64,000 nucleotides of DNA from DATEVL01 sp035281845 (GTDB lineage Bacteria; Chloroflexota; Anaerolineae; Anaerolineales; E44-bin32), in contig DATEVL010000038.1 of the NCBI GenBank assembly GCA_035281845.1, positions 1 through 64,000 of the forward strand, in the 5' to 3' direction. The notes below the pieces were generated by a model that had not been told where the DNA came from, did no database searches, and was given only the letters and a program-made list of their open reading frames with translations. The position numbers and the translations under genes were made by a program. Below, piece by piece: positions 52,247 through 60,181 of the stretch. The first letter of the stretch is position 1. Every line of letters starts with the position of its first letter.

Positions 52247-53521
52247 TCAAGAGTCCTTCGCGAGCAGAGCGCTAACGCGCGCCAGCAGCTCGTTCCGGGC
52301 GATCGACTCTTGCGAGCCGTCGCGCAGGTCCTTGAGGGCGAGCTCGCCGCGCTCGATCTCGCGGGAGCCGATGATCAGCGCCAGAGGGATGCCTTGTCGA
52401 TCGGCGTACTTGAGCTGGCGAGGCAGACGGTCCGGGGCCGGATACCATTCCGCGGACCAACCGGCCCGGCGCAGATCGCTGGAGGCGCGTAGCGATTCGA
52501 GTCGGGCCGCTTCGTCGACCCAGCACACGAGGACCTGGGCCGGAGGCCGAGGTGTGCCGGGTGCGACGCCAACCTGTTCGATCAGCAAACCGATGGTGAT
52601 GTCGCCCATCGCGAAGCCGGTGCCGGGCAGCCGATCGCCGCCGACGTCGGACACCAGGTTGTCGTAGCGGCCTCCGCCCAGGATCGCGCGAAAGCGACCG
52701 TCGGGATCGCGGGCTTCGAACACCGTGCCGGTGTAGTAATCGAGCCCGCGGACGATGGTCGGGTCGAACCGCAGATACTCCGCGCAGCCGAGCGCCTCGG
52801 CCGCCTCGAAGAAGGTTCGCAGCTCGGGCGACTCCTTCCAGCCGTCGGGATCCTCCAGAAGGCGAGATAGCCCGGCGACCGAGGGGCGGGGTAGGCCCAG
52901 CTCTTCCCCGTAGGCCAGCCACTCGCTCGACGACATCTTATCCCGTCGATCGACCAACCGGAAAGCAGCCGGCAGTTGCTGGCGGCCGATCCCGAGGGAA
53001 AGATACTTCCCTTCCGCCAACCCCCGGTTGTTGACGAGCAGCCCGATCTTATCCGGCCCGAGACCGACGGCGCGAAATAACGCCACGGCAATGGCGGCAA
53101 TTTCGGCGTCGGCCTCGGCCGACTCGACGCCTAAGAGGTCGATATTCCATTGGAAGAACTCGCGCGAGCGGCCTTTCTGCGGCTTCTCATAGCGCCAGAT
53201 CGGACCGAAGGACCACCAGCGGATCGGCCGCGGCAGGCTGTTGCTCCGGGCAGCGACCATGCGAGCCAGCGACGGGGTTAGCTCCGGGCGTAACGCGATC
53301 TCGTCCCCACCCTTGTCGCGGAAGACGTAGGCCTGTTCTTTCACGAGCTCGTCGCCGGACTTGGCCGCGTACAGCTCGAGCCGTTCCAGGAACGGCGCTT
53401 CGTATTCGCGGTAACCGAACGATTGTGAGATCTGCCGCACCTTGTCGTAGAGCCAGTTGCGGAAGGCCATCGCCTCCGGATAGAAGTCGCGGGTCCCTTT
53501 GACGGGCGGAATGGCGGGCAT
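52247..53521 (-). CDS. hisS: Histidyl-tRNA synthetase
   Basis: 424 residues, class II synthetase. VKGTRDF and LRPELTPSLAR (motif 2 region RPxLT), FGPIWRYEKPQKGRSREFFQWN, GLDYYTGTVFE (HisA-type loop) and GGGRYDNL are present, and an anticodon-binding domain spans about 330-424. ATG 53521 is preceded by GGAG. A terminator (53563-53541) stands between its promoter and start, with a His-containing leader peptide upstream, implying attenuation. hutH is upstream and tRNA-His downstream. Confidence 0.95.
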   Translation of the reverse strand: MPAIPPVKGTRDFYPEAMAFRNWLYDKVRQISQSFGYREYEAPFLERLELYAAKSGDELVKEQAYVFRDKGGDEIALRPELTPSLARMVAARSNSLPRPIRWWSFGPIWRYEKPQKGRSREFFQWNIDLLGVESAEADAEIAAIAVALFRAVGLGPDKIGLLVNNRGLAEGKYLSLGIGRQQLPAAFRLVDRRDKMSSSEWLAYGEELGLPRPSVAGLSRLLEDPDGWKESPELRTFFEAAEALGCAEYLRFDPTIVRGLDYYTGTVFEARDPDGRFRAILGGGRYDNLVSDVGGDRLPGTGFAMGDITIGLLIEQVGVAPGTPRPPAQVLVCWVDEAARLESLRASSDLRRAGWSAEWYPAPDRLPRQLKYADRQGIPLALIIGSREIERGELALKDLRDGSQESIARNELLARVSALLAKDS

Positions 53522-53540
53522 CTGTTCGACTCCAGGAATG

Positions 53541-53563
53541 AAAAACGGCGGGGTGCCCCGCCG
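53541..53563 (-). terminator. Putative hisS attenuator
   Basis: Minus strand: CGGCGGGG-CA-CCCCGCCG followed by TTTTT, 20 bases before the hisS ATG and downstream of the hisS promoter. Confidence 0.7.
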
Positions 53564-53593
53564 CCGACTCAAATGCTCGGGCGCTCTGCGAGG

Positions 53594-53644
53594 CTACTCC
53601 CCGGGATCACCGGAAGACGCGTGATGGACGGATCCTTGCTTCAT
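53594..53644 (-). CDS. Putative hisS leader peptide with His-His codons
   Basis: A 16-residue frame MKQGSVHHASSGDPGE (ATG 53644, TAG 53596-53594) with adjacent His codons CAT CAC at positions 7-8, followed by the terminator in front of hisS. The extended -10 TGC-TATACT lies 9 bases before the ATG, so the peptide would be read from the very 5' end. Ribosome stalling at His codons when tRNA-His is uncharged could prevent the terminator. Only two His codons make this suggestive, not proven. Confidence 0.45.
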   Translation of the reverse strand: MKQGSVHHASSGDPGE

Positions 53645-53653
53645 TCCGTCCAG

Positions 53654-53659
53654 AGTATA
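53654..53659 (-). promoter_or_regulatory. Extended -10 of hisS
   Basis: TGC-TATACT on the minus strand, 9 bases before the leader-peptide ATG and 132 before hisS. Confidence 0.55.
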
Positions 53660-53732
53660 GCACGGGCCCCGACAGGAACCCCTGCCTCGCGGCTTGGGCC
53701 GGGGCCACGCCGCGCGGTCTCGGCCCGCGGGG

Positions 53733-55277
53733 CTAGGCCGAAGGCAGCCAATCGTCGCGGCGAATCAGCCGCACCAGCGACGCCAGGTGCGGAGTCAGGA
53801 TGGTGTCGCCCTCGACCAACGGCACCTGCTCGCGGACTTGCGCCAGAATCGCCTTCACGCCGGCGCCGGGGGACCGCGCCGGCTCGGCGCGATGCCGAAG
53901 GTCGAGCGCCTGAGCCGCCGCCAACAACTCGATGGCGACGATCTGTTCGACGTGGCCGATGACTTGCCCGAGCTCTCTCGCAGCGCTGGTGGCGTTGGCG
54001 TTGTGATCCTCTTGGTCGGCCGACGTGGGAAGCGACCGGACGCTGGCCGGAGACGCCAGACCCTGGTTCTCCAGAACGAGTGAAGCCGCCGTGTACTGCA
54101 GCATCATCAGACCCGATTCCAGCCCGGCGCGCTGCGGCCTTGCCACCAACATCGGCGGCAGGCCGGCGTTGGTATGGCCGGAGAGCAGACGGAAGACACG
54201 GCGCTCGGAAAGCGCTCCGATCTCGGCGGCAGCGATCTTCAGGTAGTCATTGATCAGACCGACGGGCTCGCCGTGGAAGTTGCCTCCGGAAACGGGCGTG
54301 TCCCCGAAGAAGAGAGGGTTGTCGGTCGCCGAGTTCACTTCGCGCACCGCGACTTGTTCAGCGAAGCCCAGAATTTCCCATGCCGGCCCGATGACCTGCG
54401 GGATGCAGCGCAGGCTGTAGGCGTCCTGCACTTGATCGCCCGAATCCACCAGTCGGCTGCCAGCCGTGAGCTGTCGCAGCCGTAATGCGACGCGCTGTTG
54501 CCCAGGGTGGGGGCGGGCAGCGTGCAGGCGCTCGTCGAGCGCGCCCGAGGCGCCGAGGAGAGCCTCGAACGACATCGCCGCGGCCGCTTCAGCAGCGGCC
54601 AACAGACGTTTCAGGTCGCCGCACGACAACGCCAACAGGCCCGCGGCGAAGGTCGCTCCATTCGTCAGCGCCAGGCCGTCCTTCGGACCGAGGCGGACCG
54701 GTGCGAGTCGAGCCCGACGGACGGCTTCCCTGAGGGGAAGCGAAGTGTCGCCGAGCCAGCCCTCCGGCTCGTCCGGCACAAGATCCGGCGCCATGAGAGC
54801 CAGCGCCAGATGCGCCAACGGTGCCAAGTCCCCCGACGATCCGAGCGACCCTTGGGACGGTATCGGAGGCGTGACGCCGGCATTGAGCATTTCCAGAAGC
54901 GCCGCCACCGGCCCAAGGCCGACCCCCGAGAGCCCCAGCGCCAGAGTGTTGGCGCGCACCAGCATGGCCGCGCGCGTGACGTCGCGGGCGAATGGCGCGC
55001 CAAGACCGACGGCGTGGCTCAGAATCAAGTTGCGTGACAGGTCGGAGAGATCGGCGGCATCGACTCGTTGATTGGCGAAGATGCCGTATCCGGTGTTGAC
55101 CCCATAAACGGGACCGTCGCCCTGCGCCAGACGGGCCACGACACGTGCCGACTCTTCGACGGCTTCTCGAGCGCTTGGCTGGAGCGACACCGTCGCGCCG
55201 CGACGGGCGACGGCCTCGATGGAACCAAGGCTAAGGGAGCGGCCGTCCAGTTCAACCGATTCGGTCTGCAGGGGCAT
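53733..55277 (-). CDS. hutH: Histidine ammonia-lyase (HutH-like)
   Basis: 514 residues. The layout matches aromatic amino-acid lyases: VYGVNTGYGIFAN, GSLGSSGDLAPLAHLAL, LTNGATFAAG, QDAYSLRCIPQV, ATDNPLFF and SADQEDHNAN. The cofactor-forming tripeptide, usually Ala-Ser-Gly, reads Ser147-Ser148-Gly149, so the MIO group would arise from SSG. It should deaminate histidine to urocanate; other hut genes are absent here, and a different aromatic substrate is possible. hisS follows after a short leader. Confidence 0.9.
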   Translation of the reverse strand: MPLQTESVELDGRSLSLGSIEAVARRGATVSLQPSAREAVEESARVVARLAQGDGPVYGVNTGYGIFANQRVDAADLSDLSRNLILSHAVGLGAPFARDVTRAAMLVRANTLALGLSGVGLGPVAALLEMLNAGVTPPIPSQGSLGSSGDLAPLAHLALALMAPDLVPDEPEGWLGDTSLPLREAVRRARLAPVRLGPKDGLALTNGATFAAGLLALSCGDLKRLLAAAEAAAAMSFEALLGASGALDERLHAARPHPGQQRVALRLRQLTAGSRLVDSGDQVQDAYSLRCIPQVIGPAWEILGFAEQVAVREVNSATDNPLFFGDTPVSGGNFHGEPVGLINDYLKIAAAEIGALSERRVFRLLSGHTNAGLPPMLVARPQRAGLESGLMMLQYTAASLVLENQGLASPASVRSLPTSADQEDHNANATSAARELGQVIGHVEQIVAIELLAAAQALDLRHRAEPARSPGAGVKAILAQVREQVPLVEGDTILTPHLASLVRLIRRDDWLPSA

Positions 55278-55432
55278 GAAGGAGCGTGGTCCGCACGGGG
55301 CGCGGGCGATTCCTGCGGATTATACCAACCAGTCACCGGTCATCAGTGACCAGCCATCAGTGACCAGTCATCAGTGATCAGTCATCAGAAACTGGCCCCT
55401 GGCAACTGGCCACTGGCAACTGGCCACTGGTC
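55278..55432. repeat. Degenerate CAGTGACCAGTCAT and ACTGGCCACTGGCA repeat array
   Basis: Short direct repeats of CATCAGTGACCAG (55338-55388) followed by repeated AACTGGCCACTGGC (55396-55432). The third member of the intergenic GGTCAGT family. No gene. Confidence 0.65.
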
Positions 55433-57451
55433 TTATGGGCTTTGTTGGATGGGCAACCACAGACGGAGGCCAAGCTCTTCGATCTGGTTGGCCTCCAGGG
55501 ATGAGCGCTCCTGAACGAGCTGCGTTCCCCACACGTCGGCGAGAAGGCGCAGCTCGTCGATCGTGTCGGCCGAGGCGATCTGCTTCGCCACCGAGAGCGA
55601 GTCCTCCGCCAACTGGATCGTCTCCGTGAGCTGGTCGACGAGCGAATGGAGGTTGGCCGCCCTGTCGTCGGAGAGTGCCGGGTTGGCCAGTTCGCTCTGC
55701 GCCAGCTCCTGCGCCAGTCTCAAGTACGCCAGCAGGCCATATCCGTCGCCTGGGTTGTCTGGCCGGCCATTCCCATCGTAGTCACCGTACTCTGGCGAAC
55801 CTTCTCCGGCAAGGACGTTGATACAGTGTTCAGCGTGCCCCTTGGCCCCCGCGATATCGTTCCCCGCAATGGATGTCAGCGAAAAGCCCAAATGCTTGTC
55901 ATGGATGTCGGCTTGCGTCCGCAGGCCGTCCGCGATGCTGGCCGTGGTCGGGGCCCCTCGCGTGAAGTCGTCGAGGCGACGAATCTCTAGAAGGATCGCC
56001 TCGGGCGCCTGGGAGAAGTACAGAGTGGGGTTGGGGACTTCCGGCGCCGGGTCTGGACTAGGCTCGCGGCTGATGGCGAATTGGTCATACAGCGCCAGAA
56101 GGTTCCGACCTTGCGGTTCGACGAAGGTAACCGATAGGCCGCCCTGGGAGAACTGGGCCTCGGCGGACTGGAAGGGCATGTCGGGGCCGATCAACCAGGC
56201 GGCATAGTGCTCATCGGCATCAGGAGGCGGCACCTCGGCGATGATGGCCTGTAAAGACGAATCCAAGTAGATCGCCCCGCCGGGAACGGTGGCCGCTTCA
56301 ACCGGAGGGGCGGATGTTGCGATCGGCTCTGCGATGTTCGTGGCGGGAGTGGAAGTTCCGGCGACGATCTCGCTCGGCCGCGGTGTTGCGCTGCTGGGGC
56401 CCCCGCCGGAGAGCGCGCTCAAGCCGAGCGCGCCGAGCAGGACGACCACACCCGCGATGCCTGCGATCCCAAGCCACAGCGGTCGTATCCCTCGTCTCTG
56501 TTCCGCCGGAGGCGCCGGAGCGGATGTGGGGGCGGGTGAGGCGGAGGCAGGAGGACGGATGACCGTCGTGCTGGCCCCGGCGCGCGCCACCTGTCGGAAG
56601 GCCGACGCCAGGTCGCCTGCCTTCTGATAACGAGCGGACCGATCCTTCTGCAGCGCGCGGTCGACGATCGCCTGGACACTCGGGCTGGTATTGGCCATCG
56701 GGGGCGGCGTCACGTTGGCTTGCTTGTAGAGGACCGAGGCGGTCGTATCCACCTCGGGATCGAAGGGAAGGGCCCCTTCCAGCATCTCATACAGCATGAT
56801 GCCGAGGGAGTAGTTGTCGGATCTGGCATCCACCGTTTCGCCGCGCACCTGCTCGGGGCTCATGTACGCCGGCGTCCCGAGGACGGTGCCGGTCAGCGTT
56901 TGGGTGGTCGCGCCCCGGATGCGGGCGATGCCGAAGTCGGTCAGCACCGGCTCGCAATCGGGGGGCAGGGGGATCGACGCGGAGAGCGGCGTGGCCCCCT
57001 GTCGCAGGATTACGTTCGCCGGCTTCACATCCCGATGAACGATCCCCTGGCTGTGGGCGAAGTCCAGCGCCGAGGCGAGTCCGTTGAGCAAACGGCTGAC
57101 GGTCTCGAGCGGCAGGCTGTGGCCGAGCTGATGTAATTCTTTCAGGTAGGCCGACATCGACAAGCCGCTCAACAATTCCATAATGATGTACGGTTGCCCG
57201 TCGACCAAGTCGAGGTCGTAGACCTGGACGATGTTGGCATGGCGCGACAACCCGGAGACCGCTTTGGCTTCTTCGCGGAAACGACGCAGCAGGTCGTCAT
57301 CTTCGGCAAGATGGCCCTGCAGGATCTTGACCGCTCGCTGGACGTTGAGGGTGGTGTGCACGCCGACGTAGACGTCGGCCATGCCGCCGCGTCCGATGAG
57401 CCGTTCGATCTTGACCTTCGAAAGAGTTCTTCCGATCCAGGGGTCGGTCAC
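55433..57451 (-). CDS. PknB-type Ser/Thr protein kinase with extracellular anti-sigma-like domain
   Basis: 672 residues. The kinase domain has IGRGGMADV (glycine loop), AVKILQ (Lys42), HRDVKPANV, TDFGIA and GTPAYMSPEQV. A Pro/Ala linker leads to one membrane segment (about 328-350). Outside, about residues 390-500 resemble the C-terminal domain of RskA-type anti-sigma factors (AIIAEVPPPDADEHYAAWLIG, LLEIRRLDDF); a further helical domain follows. It probably senses an external signal. It overlaps the MOSC gene by 4 bases. Confidence 0.9.
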   Translation of the reverse strand: MTDPWIGRTLSKVKIERLIGRGGMADVYVGVHTTLNVQRAVKILQGHLAEDDDLLRRFREEAKAVSGLSRHANIVQVYDLDLVDGQPYIIMELLSGLSMSAYLKELHQLGHSLPLETVSRLLNGLASALDFAHSQGIVHRDVKPANVILRQGATPLSASIPLPPDCEPVLTDFGIARIRGATTQTLTGTVLGTPAYMSPEQVRGETVDARSDNYSLGIMLYEMLEGALPFDPEVDTTASVLYKQANVTPPPMANTSPSVQAIVDRALQKDRSARYQKAGDLASAFRQVARAGASTTVIRPPASASPAPTSAPAPPAEQRRGIRPLWLGIAGIAGVVVLLGALGLSALSGGGPSSATPRPSEIVAGTSTPATNIAEPIATSAPPVEAATVPGGAIYLDSSLQAIIAEVPPPDADEHYAAWLIGPDMPFQSAEAQFSQGGLSVTFVEPQGRNLLALYDQFAISREPSPDPAPEVPNPTLYFSQAPEAILLEIRRLDDFTRGAPTTASIADGLRTQADIHDKHLGFSLTSIAGNDIAGAKGHAEHCINVLAGEGSPEYGDYDGNGRPDNPGDGYGLLAYLRLAQELAQSELANPALSDDRAANLHSLVDQLTETIQLAEDSLSVAKQIASADTIDELRLLADVWGTQLVQERSSLEANQIEELGLRLWLPIQQSP

Positions 57452-57924
57452 GGCCCAGGGCTCCTCAGGGGCGGGGCCACATCCTCCAAGGCCTCTAGGC
57501 GCACCGGCGACCCGACCGCCAGCGTTCCTCCCCGCTCGACCTGGGCAAGGACGCCGCGCTTGCCGGCGATTTCCTTTCGCAGGCCCTGGCGGAGGCCATC
57601 GATGTAGTCACACGGGGTGCAATCGCCGCTGATCAGCAGGACGACGTCGTCGATGTAGAGACGGGAACCGCGGCGAAGACCCTGGAGGTGGATACCTTCG
57701 AGGGTTACGTTCTCACGGACCGCACCGGGGGCTAGATCGAAGGCGCGCAGCGTATCTGCGTCGATAACCAGGACCTGTCGGCGGGCCGTGCCAAATGCGG
57801 CGTCCCCGCTAAGGCCCTTGCCCTCGACGGCGGTCACCTGTGGACGCGCCGCCATCGGGGACCCGTGGGCAGGCTTGATGAAGAGGTGAGTGACTCTCGG
57901 TTCCACGGTTCGACTGCCCACCAC
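57448..57924 (-). CDS. MOSC-domain protein
   Basis: 158 residues, GTG start. VTAVEGKGLSGDAAFG, LVIDADTL, VRENVTLEGIHL and the conserved Cys in SGDCTPCDYI match small MOSC proteins, a domain linked to molybdenum-cofactor sulfur transfer and to detoxification reactions. A pterin-enzyme link to the AOR gene at 34530 is possible but distant. TGC-TATACT (57951-57946) is the likely promoter -10. It overlaps the kinase gene. Confidence 0.85.
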   Translation of the reverse strand: MVGSRTVEPRVTHLFIKPAHGSPMAARPQVTAVEGKGLSGDAAFGTARRQVLVIDADTLRAFDLAPGAVRENVTLEGIHLQGLRRGSRLYIDDVVLLISGDCTPCDYIDGLRQGLRKEIAGKRGVLAQVERGGTLAVGSPVRLEALEDVAPPLRSPGP

Positions 57925-57945
57925 CGCTTGCGGCCAGACGGCGCG

Positions 57946-57951
57946 AGTATA
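57946..57951 (-). promoter_or_regulatory. Extended -10 of the MOSC-kinase operon
   Basis: TGC-TATACT on the minus strand, 21 bases before the GTG start. Confidence 0.5.
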
Positions 57952-58034
57952 GCACGCCGTCCGTCGGGAAAGGACACGGGCGTGTTATCCTAGACCGCCT
58001 CGGCGCCGTCGTTTCTCTCGCCGAGCGAGCCGGT

Positions 58035-59564
58035 TTGGCCGCAGTCCCGATCACCCTCCTCCTGTTGGGATCGCTTGTCCTCGGCCTGTGGCGGCCAGCG
58101 GACGCGCGGCAAGCCCGGCTGACGGAAGCCGGCTTCACTGGCGCAGCTCTGGTGACGTCACTATTCGTGCGTCGGTCGATCCCCTCGACAATCGGCTTCG
58201 CCTATCTGGCGCCTAGCCTCTCGTCGTCAGCCAGCGTCAAACTCGATCTTTCCCCTTGGAGCTGGAGTCTCCTTGTTGCAGCACTCGGCTTCGCCTTCGC
58301 GCAGACCGTCCTGGCCGGACCGCGGGATGCTGAAGAAGGACGCGTGCGCTCTTCAGGCTGGCTCGCCTATGCTGCTGTCGTGGCCTTGTCGATCCTGGCG
58401 GCGAACACTCTTACATTGATTCTGGCTTGGGCCTTGGTGATCTCCGCACAGGCCTGGCTCGTGAAGGGCCGCGGAAGTCCGGAGACATCCCCATGGGGCT
58501 TTCTTTCAAGTCTGGATCTGGCAGCCCTTGTCTGTTTGCTCGCGGCGCAGGGCCTTCTCCGGGGCGGTTCGTCCGAGCTGCCGGGACCTACCCTTGCCTA
58601 TGCACTGCTTCTGGGGGCGGGATTGGTACGACTCGCTTCGGGCTTGGCGGCCGGGGAGAGGGCCGTGGGGAAACGAGACGCACTTCGTCTCGGCGGCCTC
58701 ACCGCCGTGTCCGTACTGGCGATGCTCTCGCTGGATTTCGGAGCCAAAGGCGCGCAGGCCTTGGATGGCTGGCTCGTCGTGCTTGGCGCCGGTCTTCTTT
58801 TCTGGGCAGGCGCCTCTTGGTGGCTGGCGCCGCCGGGAGAACTGCGTTGGCCGGCTTGGGCCCTTGCGATGACCGGGGCCGCCACGCTGACGGCCGGGGC
58901 TTCACAAGCAGACGCCCCGTCCGCGTTCGCGGCAGCCGGTGCGGTGTTGGTGCTGGCCCAAGGGATGGCATCCGCCGGAGCCAGCCGGACTTTCGCCGGC
59001 CGGATCGGATCGATCCTCGCAACGGCGACAACAGCCGGAATTCCTTTCTTGGTGGGCGCACTCCTCCTTGGTGTCCTTGCGGTGGCGGGTGAGCCTGGCG
59101 GGGCTGCGCCGATTCGATGGGTCGGCGTGCTCGGTGTGGGGGCATTGTCGTCCAGATTCTTGTATGAGGCGCTCTTCCCGATGCGGGGAGGACCGGCGGG
59201 CCAGCCGGCGTCGGTCGTGGGGTTCCTGGCGCTGGTCGTGACGGCGGTCCTCGCTGCGGCGCTGTTCGCCTACCTCCGGACGATCAGCCCGCTACCCTCG
59301 ACGTTGGCCGTTGTCGTCTGCTTGGCCGCCGCGGCCGGTGGAACGGCGGTTCTGCGTGTGGTGCCGATCGAAGGGCGATCGCGACTGGTGCGCTCGCTAC
59401 GATGGCCTAGTTCCCTCGACATCTCGCGCCTCGTTCGCGGCCTGGAAGTGCCGATGGGGGCGGCGGCGCGTGGAGTGCGCGATCTGCTGGAAGGTGACGC
59501 TTCCCTGTTGTGGGCTTTCGTGGTGTTGCTTATCGGGTTCCTTCTCTTGCGGGGCTCGACTTGA
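58035..59564 (+). CDS. Polytopic membrane protein, probable degenerate complex-I/antiporter-like subunit
   Basis: 509 residues, TTG start, about 13 hydrophobic segments. Overall topology and its position before a NuoN/HyfF-like gene suggest an antiporter-like subunit, but the usual conserved Glu of transmembrane helix 5 is not visible (LTLILAWALVISAQAWLV) and no clear TPxH-type motif is present. It ends in an amphipathic segment plus one last helix. It lies 2 bases before the next gene, so this is the first of a three-gene operon. Confidence 0.6.
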   Translation: MAAVPITLLLLGSLVLGLWRPADARQARLTEAGFTGAALVTSLFVRRSIPSTIGFAYLAPSLSSSASVKLDLSPWSWSLLVAALGFAFAQTVLAGPRDAEEGRVRSSGWLAYAAVVALSILAANTLTLILAWALVISAQAWLVKGRGSPETSPWGFLSSLDLAALVCLLAAQGLLRGGSSELPGPTLAYALLLGAGLVRLASGLAAGERAVGKRDALRLGGLTAVSVLAMLSLDFGAKGAQALDGWLVVLGAGLLFWAGASWWLAPPGELRWPAWALAMTGAATLTAGASQADAPSAFAAAGAVLVLAQGMASAGASRTFAGRIGSILATATTAGIPFLVGALLLGVLAVAGEPGGAAPIRWVGVLGVGALSSRFLYEALFPMRGGPAGQPASVVGFLALVVTAVLAAALFAYLRTISPLPSTLAVVVCLAAAAGGTAVLRVVPIEGRSRLVRSLRWPSSLDISRLVRGLEVPMGAAARGVRDLLEGDASLLWAFVVLLIGFLLLRGST

Positions 59565-59566
59565 CC

Positions 59567-60181
59567 ATGCCAGATGCGTGGGCGTATATCGCCGGGCTGT
59601 TTCTGGCGCCGATCTGCGCGGCAGGCTTGGTTCTGACCAACGGAAGATGGGTGGCGCTGGGAATGCTTCTAGGGGCCTTCGCCGGAGCGGCTCTCGTTCT
59701 GGGTGGATCTGGGCAGCCCGGGATTGGTGCAGCCTTGTTTCTGACGGGGGCGTTGTGCTGCATGGTCCTTGCCGTCGGATTTCGTCGTTCCGAGTGGAGT
59801 CCAAGCGCTCTCCGAGAGGGCTCGATCCCTGGTGGGCAGGGCTTCCGGCTGGCGGCCGTTCTGCTCGTTGGAACAGCCGCGTGGGGGCTCAGCACGCCGG
59901 CCGCGGCGGCATCGATTCAGGTTCCCCCGGCGCGTCTCACAGCGGCGGCGATTACCTTCGCCATGGGGCTGTTGCATCTCGGCCTCAGCCAGGAGCAAGG
60001 AGCCGTGACCCTGGGATTGCTAACGGCCCTTGTCGGTTTTGAGATGTTCTACGTCCTGCTGGAGCCGTCGTTGGCATTGCGGGCCGTCCTCGCGGCGATC
60101 ATGCTCGGCACCGCTCTTGTGACGAGCGTGCTTCTTGAGACTCCCCCGGATGCGGCGGCCAGCGACCGGAGGCTGCGTTGA
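59567..60181 (+). CDS. Small polytopic membrane protein (HyfE/NuoK-like position)
   Basis: 204 residues with about six hydrophobic segments; the second half (AITFAMGLLHLGLSQEQGAVTLGLLTALVGFEMFYVLL) resembles the NuoK/HyfE type, where short acidic-containing helices carry protons (Glu in SQEQ and GFEMFY). ATG 59567 directly follows the previous stop. It overlaps the next gene by 4 bases. Assignment rests on position and topology. Confidence 0.6.
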   Translation: MPDAWAYIAGLFLAPICAAGLVLTNGRWVALGMLLGAFAGAALVLGGSGQPGIGAALFLTGALCCMVLAVGFRRSEWSPSALREGSIPGGQGFRLAAVLLVGTAAWGLSTPAAAASIQVPPARLTAAAITFAMGLLHLGLSQEQGAVTLGLLTALVGFEMFYVLLEPSLALRAVLAAIMLGTALVTSVLLETPPDAAASDRRLR

